A DNA stretch of 19,626 nucleotides from JBBRUG01 sp038247995 (GCA_038247995.1 JBBRUG010000077.1:1-19626), one strand, 5' to 3'; shown: positions 7,818 through 15,841, counted from the first letter of the stretch. Program-made: numbers and translations. The notes: a model not told the origin generated them from the sequence alone.

Positions 7818-8417
7818 TTAGGGACGAACTGTGCCTCCCGCGGAAGGCAGATTGGGAGATCGAGCAGACGCGCCGGCATCTGCCGGCGGTGCAAAGCCAA
7901 CCTGATGGCGGAGGTAGCGCCCCGCTGCATCAAAAAGGATGCTGGTTGGGGTTGAGCGTATGCCCCACTGGGTATGCAACGCGTGTGGATCAATGCGATA
8001 CACAGTTGGCGCCACAGGTGATGTTACGGTTAAGAGTTCCTGCGTTGCGATCGCATCACCTAGACTCAGCAAAACATATGCGGTCTCAGGCGGAGTATTG
8101 GGAATAATTGTGCTGCCATATCGCATAGCTTGGAGCAGATCGTGACACGGAGTACATCCCGGACTCACAATGATCAGGCCCACAGGACGACCTTGGGCAA
8201 GGTCAAGAGCAGTTGGCGTGTCATCAATACCAACAGCTACGAGCGGTGGCGGCAGTTCGCCTATGGTGAACGGTAACGGCTCATCGCCGCTCGCCCGCAT
8301 TTGCTGCACCACCGTTGCCAGAACACCAACATTACGCATCAAACTCAATACGAGAACGCCCAGCATAAGCACCAGCAGCCACACCGTTACGAACGCAACA
8401 AGCCACAGCCCTTCCAT
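7818..8417 (-). CDS. MauD/TlpA-like membrane-anchored thioredoxin-fold protein
   Basis: A 199-residue protein with an N-terminal membrane anchor (~5-28) and a thioredoxin-like domain facing the outside (~48-178). The redox site is SPGCTPC with Cys88 and Cys91, and the cis-proline loop is STPTS (Pro157). Layout and length fit MauD, the protein that with MauE guides disulfide formation in the methylamine dehydrogenase small subunit. A GTG at 8432 overlaps the upstream TAG by one base and would add five residues. I prefer ATG 8417 because GAGGG lies eight nt before it. The gene is directly downstream of the MauE-like gene and upstream of the Cys-rich protein, so a thiol-disulfide exchange role in that pathway is inferred. 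The last ~20 residues are low-complexity and not part of the fold. Confidence 0.85.
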   Translation of the reverse strand: MEGLWLVAFVTVWLLVLMLGVLVLSLMRNVGVLATVVQQMRASGDEPLPFTIGELPPPLVAVGIDDTPTALDLAQGRPVGLIIVSPGCTPCHDLLQAMRYGSTIIPNTPPETAYVLLSLGDAIATQELLTVTSPVAPTVYRIDPHALHTQWGIRSTPTSILFDAAGRYLRHQVGFAPPADAGASARSPNLPSAGGTVRP

Positions 8418-8431
8418 AAGGTGAACCCTCA

Positions 8432-8995
8432 CTAGGATTTGATAGTTATGTGGTGAACTGATACCACGACATCAATGGTTGAGTACAACAAGTGTAAGAG
8501 GAGCCACCAACTCACGGATATCATCCCGATCGCCAGCCATCCGAGAACCGAAATAGTCACCGCGATCCCATAAGGTGGGTAACTGAATAGAACTAGGCAC
8601 GTGAGCAAGAGGCCGGCATTGCGTACCACAAGCGCCCAACTGATTGACGGTGATCTCGCCAGACCATGACAGTGACATGGGATGCGACGCCCACGCCGCA
8701 AATTGATGATCACTGCGCTACTAAAGATCAACAGGAGACCAGCGCTGATAAACGCAGCCATTGGCACGGCACGCCCTACCAGGAACACCACAGCCAGTCC
8801 GCACTCAACAATGGGTATGAGCCAGGCACTAAGCGGAACCCAGGCAGACGGTATCAGGTCGTATTGATGAAGTCCCGCCTCAAATGCGCGGAGATCGCGC
8901 AGTTTGCTTACCCCAGAGGTTAGCCAGAGCAGGCCAAAACCCAACTGTGCAGCCAACAGCATACTCGTCCAGGCAGATGGAAGGAATACGTCCAT
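8432..8995 (-). CDS. MauE/DoxX-like polytopic membrane protein
   Basis: A 187-residue integral membrane protein with four or five predicted helices (~12-28, 52-75, 78-98, 118-140, 142-168). Family marks include LTSGVSKLRDLRAFEAGL near 25-42, a Pro-Glu pair in the second helix (LIPIVEC), NLRRGRRIPCHCHG at 98-111 and SWALVVRNAGL near 119-129. The CHC pair (Cys107/Cys109) sits where MauE proteins usually have CGCFG. MauE is thought to supply or relay oxidising equivalents for disulfides in the exported methylamine dehydrogenase light chain. GAGGA nine to ten nt upstream supports ATG 8995. That ribosome binding site lies inside the direct-repeat copy that also encodes the tail of a lost solute-binding protein. 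It is the first gene of the three-gene cassette. Confidence 0.87.
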   Translation of the reverse strand: MDVFLPSAWTSMLLAAQLGFGLLWLTSGVSKLRDLRAFEAGLHQYDLIPSAWVPLSAWLIPIVECGLAVVFLVGRAVPMAAFISAGLLLIFSSAVIINLRRGRRIPCHCHGLARSPSISWALVVRNAGLLLTCLVLFSYPPYGIAVTISVLGWLAIGMISVSWWLLLHLLYSTIDVVVSVHHITIKS

Positions 8996-9000
8996 ACGGC

Positions 9001-9055
9001 TTCCTCACTGAGTAAACCCTGCATACGTAGGATCGACCTGCCACGCACACGGGCG
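9001..9055. repeat. Direct repeat copy B, upstream of the MauE-like gene
   Basis: This is the second copy of the repeat at 3316-3370 (50/55 identical, same orientation). The two copies bracket a ~5.7-kb segment with the solute-binding protein, IS remnant and MauE cassette. Confidence 0.85.
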
Positions 9056-9081
9056 AAACCTGCGTGGCACTGCACACAAGC
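9005..9081 (-). pseudogene. Remnant of a solute-binding protein C-terminus
   Basis: The minus strand encodes CAWQVDPTYAGFTQ then TGA, nearly the same as the end of the 852-residue protein (CARQVDPTYAGFAQ). Further upstream the likeness continues weakly (GCTTGTGTG against GCCTGTGTA), but this copy is one base shorter, 77 against 78 nt, so the reading frame is broken. No body of the gene remains: the LuxR-type gene starts within 100 nt. It is probably the scar of a lost or recombined paralogue. Confidence 0.65.
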
Positions 9082-9121
9082 ACGGTATGGTGAGAGTTCG
9101 TTACGGGCCGAGTGCATGTAG

Positions 9122-9130
9122 CTTATAGCA
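9122..9130 (-). promoter_or_regulatory. Candidate extended -10 promoter for the MauE cassette
   Basis: The minus strand reads TGC followed by TATAAG (5/6 match plus TGn extension). Transcription would start near 9115 and give a leader of about 120 nt that runs through the solute-binding protein tail remnant. On the plus strand the overlapping TATAGC (9124-9129) could be a weak -10 for the divergent regulator, 17 nt after TTACGG. Both are predictions only. Confidence 0.35.
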
Positions 9131-9150
9131 TACACACGTGCGCTTTGTCT

Positions 9151-9166
9151 GTAGGAGATTCCCTAC
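9151..9166. promoter_or_regulatory. Imperfect palindrome in the divergent control region
   Basis: GTAGG and CCTAC are separated by six bases just upstream of ATG 9180. LuxR/NarL-type proteins bind short inverted repeats, so this is a candidate autoregulatory operator. It lies inside the coding sequence if the GTG at 9138 is used instead. Confidence 0.3.
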
Positions 9167-9179
9167 AAAATGGTATGGT

Positions 9180-9938
9180 ATGCGCGAATGCTGTAACATT
9201 TCCGCTGCTGATGCATTGATAGAAAGAGAAACATTCGTGAGGCTGCTGTTCCAACGCCACGAGGTGATCAGCGGCATATACCGAGGGATAGACTCAATGC
9301 CACAGCATGTCCGCTCTGGCGCGCTCTTCGCCGACGATGCACGTGAGCGCGAACGGCTCACAATGATGCTCAACACGATCAATGTAACGCTTAGCTTTAC
9401 GGGACGTCTCGCCGATCACGCCACTCACGAATGCAGCGGCCTCGATCTGCGCCTAATGGCGATTGATGCCACGACGCCCGCCGGCCTTAGCGCTATTCTT
9501 GCGCTGCCTATAGCGCCACAGCCGCCGATCTGCCTGTTCTACCCTGCCTTCACCCTGAACGGCGTGTTGCTTGCGTGTAGCGTCGGGGTGAACGGCCACG
9601 CCTTAAGTACGACATCGGCGGACGATCTTGATGCCGGCCTGCAGGTCATCGCGCAGAATGGTCTATTCTTCTGCCCGACGATCTGGGCCGGTTTTGCGCA
9701 GGGATACCTTCAGCCGGTACACCGCTTGACACTGCGGGATGTACAATTGCTGGCGCTCGTTGCCAATGGCGAAACCAACCGCGTCATTGCCCAGGTGTTC
9801 GCCGTCTCCACAAAACTTGTCGAACGCCAGATTCAACACCTCTGCACGAAAGTCGGCGTACGCAATCGCACCGAACTTGCCGCATGGTGGGGTCGGCAAC
9901 TCGCCGAAGAACCATCAGAACTGACCCTTGAGGCTTGA
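9180..9938 (+). CDS. LuxR/NarL-type transcription regulator with degenerate receiver-like domain
   Basis: A 252-residue DNA-binding protein. The C-terminal helix-turn-helix (~183-237) has the LuxR/GerE pattern: LTLRDVQLLALVANGETNRV, an IAQVFAVSTKLVERQI recognition segment and RTELAAWW. Residues ~60-170 look like a worn receiver domain: LRLMAIDATTP matches the phospho-Asp strand, and GVNGHALSTTSADDLDAGLQ the later alpha/beta part. The usual acidic pair is not obvious and the conserved lysine position holds serine, so normal phosphorylation is doubtful. No histidine kinase is nearby. A GTG at 9138 would add 14 residues of unusual composition. Neither start has a strong ribosome binding site, and I prefer ATG 9180. 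The gene is divergent from the MauE cassette and is a reasonable candidate for its regulator. Downstream it is separated from the ECF operon by repeats. Confidence 0.75.
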   Translation: MRECCNISAADALIERETFVRLLFQRHEVISGIYRGIDSMPQHVRSGALFADDARERERLTMMLNTINVTLSFTGRLADHATHECSGLDLRLMAIDATTPAGLSAILALPIAPQPPICLFYPAFTLNGVLLACSVGVNGHALSTTSADDLDAGLQVIAQNGLFFCPTIWAGFAQGYLQPVHRLTLRDVQLLALVANGETNRVIAQVFAVSTKLVERQIQHLCTKVGVRNRTELAAWWGRQLAEEPSELTLEA

Positions 9939-9945
9939 TGCCCGA

Positions 9946-10007
9946 GAACTGCGAACTGCGAACTGCGAACTGCGAACTGCGAACTGCGAACTGCGAACTG
10001 CGAACTG
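9946..10007. repeat. Heptamer tandem repeat, unit gaactgc
   Basis: Eight exact units of gaactgc plus six bases of a ninth lie just after the regulator stop. The reverse complement, gcagttc, is the main unit of the array at 19306-19626. Confidence 0.95.
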
Positions 10008-10038
10008 ACACCTCATCGTTCATCTGAGCATTCTGGGG

Positions 10039-10073
10039 TCCTAAATCCTGAATTCTAAATTCTGAATCCTGAT
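10039..10073. repeat. Degenerate heptamer array running into the sigma factor start
   Basis: Five seven-base units follow one another: tcctaaa, tcctgaa, ttctaaa, ttctgaa, tcctgat. They fit the pattern tYctRaa. The last unit overlaps the ATG at 10072, so the start region of the ECF sigma factor is built from repeat sequence. Confidence 0.8.
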
Positions 10074-10602
10074 GCTTATGGAAGTTAACAGCGAACAAAT
10101 CCGCCTGCTGCGTGCGCGCCAGGAAACCGAGGTGCAAGCGCTGGTCGAGCGCCATTACAGCGCGATCTACCGCTACCTATATCGGTATGTCGGCAGCGCC
10201 GATCTGGCTGAAGAGTTGTGCCAAGAGACGTTTCTCAAGGCCTATGCTGCCCTGCCGCGCCTTGCCGATGACTCAAACCTCACGGCATGGCTGTACAAAA
10301 TCGCCACCAACGAAGCGCATCAGTATCATCGGCGCCGCCGCTTACTGGCGTGGCTACCGCTCCAGTTGGGCCATATCGGCGATCAGGGCCACGAAGGCCG
10401 CGTGGTGGAGCACGACGCGGTGCATCGCGTGCTCGCTCGCCTGCCTGAGGCGTATCGCAGCGCGTTACTGCTGCAGATCTGGGCCGGCCTCAACTGCGCC
10501 GAAATCGCTGCGGTACTGGGCCGCAGCGAACCGGCGACCCGCACGTTGCTTCTGCGCGCACGGCAACGCTTCCGTTCGCTCTACGAGGAGGCGCAATCAT
10601 GA
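10072..10602 (+). CDS. ECF-type RNA polymerase sigma factor
   Basis: A 176-residue sigma-70 family protein with only regions 2 and 4. Region 2 spans ~20-90 (YSAIYRYLYRYVGSADLAEE, LCQETFLKAYAALPRL, LTAWLYKIATNEAHQYHRRR). Region 4 spans ~115-170 (RVLARLPEAYRSALLLQIWAG, then LNCAEIAAVLGRSEPATRTL for -35 recognition). It would direct RNA polymerase to the promoters of an envelope-related regulon. Its stop overlaps the start of the anti-sigma gene (ATGA), which indicates translational coupling. Neither ATG 10072 nor ATG 10078 has a Shine-Dalgarno sequence, and both lie at the end of a heptamer repeat. No clear autoregulatory ECF promoter was recognised upstream. Confidence 0.93.
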   Translation: MLMEVNSEQIRLLRARQETEVQALVERHYSAIYRYLYRYVGSADLAEELCQETFLKAYAALPRLADDSNLTAWLYKIATNEAHQYHRRRRLLAWLPLQLGHIGDQGHEGRVVEHDAVHRVLARLPEAYRSALLLQIWAGLNCAEIAAVLGRSEPATRTLLLRARQRFRSLYEEAQS

Positions 10603-11363
10603 ACTGCCGCGCTTGTCGCCCGTACCTGATCAGCGATACGTTGGAAACCTTGCCGCTGCCCGAACAGCGCCGCGTGAAGGCGCACCTAGCCGCCTGCTCC
10701 GACTGTCGACTGCTGCGTGCACATGCTCAGGCCGATCGTGAGCGCATCTCTGCAGCGCTGAATGCAACGCCGGTGCAGGGATTAGAACGCACGCGCCAAC
10801 TCGTTGCTGCGCCGATTACGCGCAAACTTATTCAACGCCACTCTATACGTCGTCGGCTTGGACAGGCCTTCGGCTTTGCCATTCAAATCGGCTTGCTCGG
10901 CTGTGTCGTGCTCGTTCTTGTGGCGCTGATCGCGCCCGCCAGCGCTCCTGCGCGTCTGCTGGCCACGTTCGCCGCACGCGCATTTGCCACCCCGCCCCAG
11001 GACGCCGATCTGCTGTGGATTGTAACCGCCGATCCGCCGGCCGGTGTCCTGTTGCTGGAACCAACGCCGGTGCGCGTCCGCGTCGGCTATGCGCTATCCG
11101 GCGCGCCCACAGCTATGCTCAGCCTGCGTCTCATCGATTCAGATACCGGCAGCGCGCGCTATTTCGCTCAACCCGTACCGGTGCGCGCCGGTCGTGGCGA
11201 GGCGTTGCTGGAACTGCTGGCCGACCCCGACTGGCTACGTTCCGTGCATGGCTCTGGCTCGCTGCACCTGGAAGTCACTCTGCGCGCCGCTGATTCCGCC
11301 GCACTCCCGGCGCGCCTGCTGGCCTATCAGGTTGTCGCCGACTATCAACTGGTGGTGCCATGA
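10599..11363 (+). CDS. Zinc-finger transmembrane anti-sigma factor
   Basis: A 254-residue protein. The cytoplasmic N-terminus has the anti-sigma zinc motif HLAACSDC (His29, Cys33, Cys36), with Cys3 and Cys6 as further ligand candidates. Together these resemble the ZAS domain that binds ECF sigma factors. One membrane helix lies at ~91-113 (FGFAIQIGLLGCVVLVLVAL). The outer part (~115-254) has a beta-rich look (LLLEPTPVRVRVGYALSG and following) and no recognised enzyme domain; it may be the sensor. It sits between the sigma factor gene and the adaptor gene with 4-nt overlaps at both ends. It probably holds the sigma factor inactive until an envelope signal arrives. Pairing is inferred from order and motif. 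Confidence 0.88.
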   Translation: MNCRACRPYLISDTLETLPLPEQRRVKAHLAACSDCRLLRAHAQADRERISAALNATPVQGLERTRQLVAAPITRKLIQRHSIRRRLGQAFGFAIQIGLLGCVVLVLVALIAPASAPARLLATFAARAFATPPQDADLLWIVTADPPAGVLLLEPTPVRVRVGYALSGAPTAMLSLRLIDSDTGSARYFAQPVPVRAGRGEALLELLADPDWLRSVHGSGSLHLEVTLRAADSAALPARLLAYQVVADYQLVVP

Positions 11364-12904
11364 ATCTCGTCACCCGCAGCAACTGCATACTGGCACTGCT
11401 CTGTGCGCTGCTCCTGAGCGCTTGTGCTGCGCCGGCCGGATCAGTGCCGGCCCAGGCCAATCCGCCGACACCGACGCCATTACCGCCCGACCAAGTGCTG
11501 GAGCGCCCAACCTACACTGTTCAGCGTGGGGCGATCGAGCGCGTCCTGGAGGCTAATGGCCGCGTGACGCCGGTTGATCTTATTCGGCTGTCGTTCGCCG
11601 AAAGCGGGCGTGTGGCTGAAGTTCAGGTGGCGCGCGGCGATCCGGTACAAGCCGGCGATCTCCTGGCAACCCTCAATCAGGCGGCGGCGCTTGAGGCATT
11701 GCAACAGGCCGAACTAACGCTTACCGGCGCCGAGCGCGATCTGGCTGCGGCGCGTACCCAGCAAAGCCTGAGCATCGAGCAGGCCCGCCTGCGGCTCACA
11801 ACTGCCCAGGCGAACCTTCAACGCCTGCTCGCCGGCCCGACAGCTCAGGAGCGTACGGCAGCACAGGATGCCCTCGCCGATGCGCAACGCGCCCTCGAAA
11901 CAGCGCGCCGCATCACTGCCACCGCCAAAGCTGAAGCCGAAACCGCCCTCGAAGCCGCCGCCGATGCTGTGCGCGCCGCCCAGGATCGTTACAGCGATCT
12001 GTATTGGGCCGCGCAACAGGCGCCCAGCGGCGCCGCCGCCGATGCCGCCGCCGATGCGCTTGCCGCCGCCGAGCGGGATCTGCGTGCCGCCGAACGTGGC
12101 CGTGAGAATGCCCAACTCGCGCTCGAAGAGGCCCGACGCGCCGAGATCGAACAGGTACGCGCCGCTGAAACCGACGTCGTGCGCGCCGAGCGCGATCTGG
12201 CGCAACTCAGCGTGATCGATCCGGCCGATCCCGCAGTAGCAAGCGCCCGCCAGGCTGTCGCCGAAGCCGAATTAAGCGTACGCGCCGCCCAGCAGGCCGG
12301 CTTCGCCCGCGAACAGAGCGCCATCGACGCCGCCCGTCTCAACCTCGCGCAGGCCCAGCGGGTCATCGCCAGCGGTCGGATCGTGGCCCCCCAGGACGGC
12401 GTGATCGTTGCCGTCGCCCTCAGGCCCGGCGATCAGGTTGAGGCATTTGCGCCCCTGATCGAGCTTGCCAATCCTGAGAACCTGGAGGTTGCCGCCGAAC
12501 TCATGAGTGATCAGATCCGCCAGCTTAGTGAAGGCCAACCCGCTGAAATACGGCTTCTTGCGCGCCCCGACCTGCCGCTGCCCGCCATGATTCGTCGCTT
12601 GCCCATTGGCGGTAGCGCTGTTGTGCAGGCCGAAGATCGCACCACACGCTTGCAGATCACCGATCTGCGCGGGCTCACCCTTGAAGCCAACGCGGTAGTG
12701 CAGATCCGCATTGTGCTGGAGCGCAAAGCAGATGTGCTGCTGCTTCCACCTGAGGCTGTGCGCAGTTTCGAGGGCCGGCGCTTTGTTGTTGTGCGCGACG
12801 GCGAGCGCGAACGCCGCGTTCCGGTGCAGATCGGCATTGAAACGCCCGCCCTGGTTGAAATTCTCACCGGCGTCGAGGCCGGCGACCTAGTTGTTGGGCA
12901 GTAG
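11360..12904 (+). CDS. HlyD/MacA-type efflux adaptor lipoprotein
   Basis: A 514-residue exported lipoprotein. The signal ends in lipobox LSAC with Cys22, followed by a Pro/Thr-rich spacer. A biotinyl-lipoyl half (VTPVDLIRLSFAESGRVAEV) and a very long Ala/Glu/Arg coiled-coil hairpin (~110-330) come next. The second lipoyl half is GRIVAPQDGVIVAVALRPGD near 340-360, and beta-barrel and membrane-proximal parts occupy the C-terminus (ending TGVEAGDLVVGQ). Such adaptors couple an inner-membrane transporter to the outside. In an organism without a TolC-type partner it may instead serve substrate capture or regulate the permease. It overlaps the anti-sigma stop by 4 nt and is followed by the FtsX permease. 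The coiled coil is unusually alanine-rich, in line with high GC. Confidence 0.92.
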   Translation: MNLVTRSNCILALLCALLLSACAAPAGSVPAQANPPTPTPLPPDQVLERPTYTVQRGAIERVLEANGRVTPVDLIRLSFAESGRVAEVQVARGDPVQAGDLLATLNQAAALEALQQAELTLTGAERDLAAARTQQSLSIEQARLRLTTAQANLQRLLAGPTAQERTAAQDALADAQRALETARRITATAKAEAETALEAAADAVRAAQDRYSDLYWAAQQAPSGAAADAAADALAAAERDLRAAERGRENAQLALEEARRAEIEQVRAAETDVVRAERDLAQLSVIDPADPAVASARQAVAEAELSVRAAQQAGFAREQSAIDAARLNLAQAQRVIASGRIVAPQDGVIVAVALRPGDQVEAFAPLIELANPENLEVAAELMSDQIRQLSEGQPAEIRLLARPDLPLPAMIRRLPIGGSAVVQAEDRTTRLQITDLRGLTLEANAVVQIRIVLERKADVLLLPPEAVRSFEGRRFVVVRDGERERRVPVQIGIETPALVEILTGVEAGDLVVGQ

Positions 12905-12961
12905 CATGCGTCATTGCGGCGCAGTATGCGCAATCCGGCGACGGATCACCAAGGCACAGGA

Positions 12962-15820
12962 ATGGTAGCGGTTTTGCGCCAGTTGATTGCCATTGTTCCC
13001 GTAACGCTGCGCCGGCTGCGGGCGCACCTTGGGCTTACCCTGTGTGCGCTTGTTGCACTAACGACCGCCGTTGCGATTGCCGTCAGCATTCCGATCTATG
13101 CTGAAAGCGCCGGCCTGCGTATTCTGCGCGCGGAAACGGCCCAACAAGAGCAGCGCCAGGGCCGCTCGCCCTTCGCCTTGCTGTTGCGTTATGTCGCCTC
13201 GCAAAACCAGAATCGTCTGCTCGATTGGGCGGCCCTCGCCCCCGCCGACGCCTTTCTCACCATCAACGCTCCCGAGCGGCTCGGCCTGCCCCTCGACGGC
13301 CTAGGCCGCCACGCCCGCACCGAAGCGCTACGCATGCTCTTGCCTGCTGCAACCACCGGTTCGGGGCCATCGTTTAAGCCCGCGACACTGGGCTTTCTGA
13401 GTGGTCTGGACGATCAGATCCAGCTGATCGACGGTGCGCAGCCCGCTCCCGGCGCGCCCGATCAACCAATCGAAGTGTTGATCAGCAGTGCCCTCGCCGA
13501 TGAGATCGGGCTCAACCCCGGCGCCGCCTTCACACTGATCACCGAATTGCGCGGGCAGACGATCAGCCTGCCGATTGTGGTCGCCGGGATCTGGGAGCCG
13601 CGCAACCCGCGTGATCCGGCCTGGTTCTATCAGGTCGATTCGTTCCGCGATGTTTTACTCGTTGATGAGACAACCTTTACCAAGGTGATTAACGCTGCCC
13701 TGCCCGCCACTATCAGCCAGGTGGTCTGGTTTGTGCGCTTGAATGCGGCGAGTCTCGATCCTGCCGAGGCTGTGCCGCTCCTGCGCCGCATCGAAACCGT
13801 GCGCGCCCAGGTTGCCGGACTTGTGCCGGGCCTGCGCCTCGAGCAGAGTCCGGTTGAGCTGTTGAACCAGTATCGCCGTGAAGTGACGACCCTCACGATC
13901 CAGCTTTTTCTCTTTGGTGCGCCGGTGCTGGGCCTCGTGCTCAGTTTTATGACCCTGATCGCCGGCCTGCTCGCGGATCGCCAGCGCGCTGTGATTGCAT
14001 TATTCAAAACCCGCGGCGTTCGCGACGAACAACTCCTCGGAATGGCCCTGGTCGAATGGGTGTTGCTTGGCGCAGGAGCGCTGTTGTTTGGCGCGCCATT
14101 GGGCCTCTTGTGCGCCCGTCTGATCACCAATACGCGCTCCTTTCTGCAACTCGCCGCCGATATGCCGCCCCTCCAACTCAGCCTCGGTGTGCGCCATCTG
14201 CCCGGCGGCATCGCAATCATCGGCATCACGCTGCTGGCTGTTGCCTTACCGATCGTGCGCGCAACCCGTTTCACCATTGTTGATGCGCAACAACAGGCCT
14301 CACGCACGTTGCGCGCTCCGCTCTGGCAACGCGCCTACCTCGATCTGCTGCTCCTCGCACCAACCCTCTATGCGATCATCCAATTACGCCGCCGCAACGA
14401 ACTGTTCGGTCTACAAACCCAGGGCGACATCTTTGCCAACCCATTCATCTTCGGCCTGCCGGTTACGCTTGGCCTCGCACTCGGCCTGCTCGCCATCCGG
14501 CTGCTCCCCATGCTGCTTAGCGCTCTAGCTCGCTGCGCCGCCTGGCCCAGTTGGACTGCACCGCTGGTTGTCTTGCGCGTCCTCGCCCGCCAGCCCGCCG
14601 CCTATCGCGGCCCGCTGCTGTTGCTCATCCTGACCCTCAGCCTGGCGACCTTCAGCGCCTCCATGGCCGCCACCCTCAACGGCGCGCTCCAACAGGCTGT
14701 GCGCTACCAAGTTGGCGCGCCAACCCAACTTCTGGAAACCGGGGCGAACGCCGCAAGCCCCGCCCAACCAGGCACAGCCGCCGCCCCCGTCGACATTGCC
14801 GAAGAACCGCGCTTTCTCTTTATTCCGGTTGAAGCGCATCTCGATGTACCGGGCATTACTGCCGCCACACGGGTCGGGCGCTACCAGGCGACACTGCGCC
14901 TCGGCGGGCTGAGTCGTCCGGCGCAACTCGTCGGCATTGATCGATCAACCTTTCCGCATGTCACGCCGTTTTTCGCGCCCGAATGGGCCGCCGGCGCATC
15001 GCTCGGCGAACTGATGAATCGCCTGGCCCAGCATAGCGACGGCGTGATCGTCAGCCGCGCTGTGCTTGCTGCCGGCCTCCAACTGAATGCGACCCTGCCG
15101 ACATCCCTGGAGCTGTACGGCGACCGTCGCGAGGCATCATTTCGGATTATCGCTGTTGTTGATCATTGGCCGGGGATCGATCTGCAACAAGACCCGCTGA
15201 TCATCGCCAACCTCAACTACATTTTCGATCAGATGGGCGGCCAGTATCCGTATGATGTCTGGATCGACCGCGACCCGACGGTAGCGCTGGATGCAATTGA
15301 GCGTGGCGTGCGCGAACTGGGCGTAGCCCTGATCGATCTGCGCGATGCCGAAGCGATCTTGCGCAGCGAACAGGCCCGACCTACCCGCCAGGGCGCCTTT
15401 GGCATTCTCAGCATTGGCTTTATTGTGTCCGGCTGCTTAGCATTATTAGGCTTTTTTCTCGCCGCCGTGATCAGCGCCCGCCAACGCACGATTGAACTTG
15501 GCGTCTTGCAAGCCCTTGGTATGCGCCGGATCAGTGCCATCGGCGCCCTCCTGCTTGAGCAAGGGCTACTCATCAGCATCGGCATCGGCATCGGCACCGG
15601 GGTTGGCCTGAGCGTAGCCATGCTGGTTGTGCCCCTGCTGCAAACCAGCGGCAATCCGCCCGGCGGCGCGCCACCCTACCCGCCGCAAATCGCCTGGGAG
15701 CAGGTTAGCGCCATGTATGGCATCTTTCTGGTCGCCCTCAGCCTCACCCTGGTTATGCTGATCATCCTGCTCGGTCGCATGCGCTTATTCCAGGCCGTGA
15801 AGCTCGGTGATCCAGCATAG
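12962..15820 (+). CDS. Large FtsX-family ABC transporter permease
   Basis: A 952-residue membrane protein. One helix lies at ~23-44, followed by a large extracytoplasmic domain to ~300. A first FtsX-type helix set covers ~310-450 (LFLFGAPVLGLVLSFMTLIA, then RAVIALFKTRGVRDEQLLGM), and two more hydrophobic stretches and helices lie at ~470-590. A second outside domain follows. The final FtsX set is at ~825-945 (GILSIGFIVSGCLALLGFFL, RQRTIELGVLQALGMRR, and the last helix before RMRLFQAVKLGDPA). The doubled FtsX layout is typical of Gram-positive-like and Chloroflexota mechanotransmission or efflux permeases. A TTG at 12914 and ATG at 12926 are possible starts, but ATG 12962 has AAGG seven nt upstream and leads straight into the basic-hydrophobic N-terminus. 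It works with the two ATPases downstream and the adaptor upstream. Substrate unknown. Confidence 0.92.
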   Translation: MVAVLRQLIAIVPVTLRRLRAHLGLTLCALVALTTAVAIAVSIPIYAESAGLRILRAETAQQEQRQGRSPFALLLRYVASQNQNRLLDWAALAPADAFLTINAPERLGLPLDGLGRHARTEALRMLLPAATTGSGPSFKPATLGFLSGLDDQIQLIDGAQPAPGAPDQPIEVLISSALADEIGLNPGAAFTLITELRGQTISLPIVVAGIWEPRNPRDPAWFYQVDSFRDVLLVDETTFTKVINAALPATISQVVWFVRLNAASLDPAEAVPLLRRIETVRAQVAGLVPGLRLEQSPVELLNQYRREVTTLTIQLFLFGAPVLGLVLSFMTLIAGLLADRQRAVIALFKTRGVRDEQLLGMALVEWVLLGAGALLFGAPLGLLCARLITNTRSFLQLAADMPPLQLSLGVRHLPGGIAIIGITLLAVALPIVRATRFTIVDAQQQASRTLRAPLWQRAYLDLLLLAPTLYAIIQLRRRNELFGLQTQGDIFANPFIFGLPVTLGLALGLLAIRLLPMLLSALARCAAWPSWTAPLVVLRVLARQPAAYRGPLLLLILTLSLATFSASMAATLNGALQQAVRYQVGAPTQLLETGANAASPAQPGTAAAPVDIAEEPRFLFIPVEAHLDVPGITAATRVGRYQATLRLGGLSRPAQLVGIDRSTFPHVTPFFAPEWAAGASLGELMNRLAQHSDGVIVSRAVLAAGLQLNATLPTSLELYGDRREASFRIIAVVDHWPGIDLQQDPLIIANLNYIFDQMGGQYPYDVWIDRDPTVALDAIERGVRELGVALIDLRDAEAILRSEQARPTRQGAFGILSIGFIVSGCLALLGFFLAAVISARQRTIELGVLQALGMRRISAIGALLLEQGLLISIGIGIGTGVGLSVAMLVVPLLQTSGNPPGGAPPYPPQIAWEQVSAMYGIFLVALSLTLVMLIILLGRMRLFQAVKLGDPA

Positions 15821-15841
15821 AGCAGGAGTTAGGATTCCAAC

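Noticed and set aside
7812..7825. Small hairpin gtccc-gtta-gggac at the end of the MauD-like gene
   Set aside because: The five-base stem lacks a U-run and could easily occur by chance; the next gene follows closely with a good ribosome binding site.
7404..8995. A genuine methylamine dehydrogenase operon
   Set aside because: There is no large subunit, and the small protein has only one tryptophan in its mature part, so the TTQ cofactor could not be made.
9784..10155. Minus-strand frame with RSSQFAV periodic peptide
   Set aside because: The peptide is a translation of the heptamer repeat, joined to antisense of the regulator and the sigma factor.
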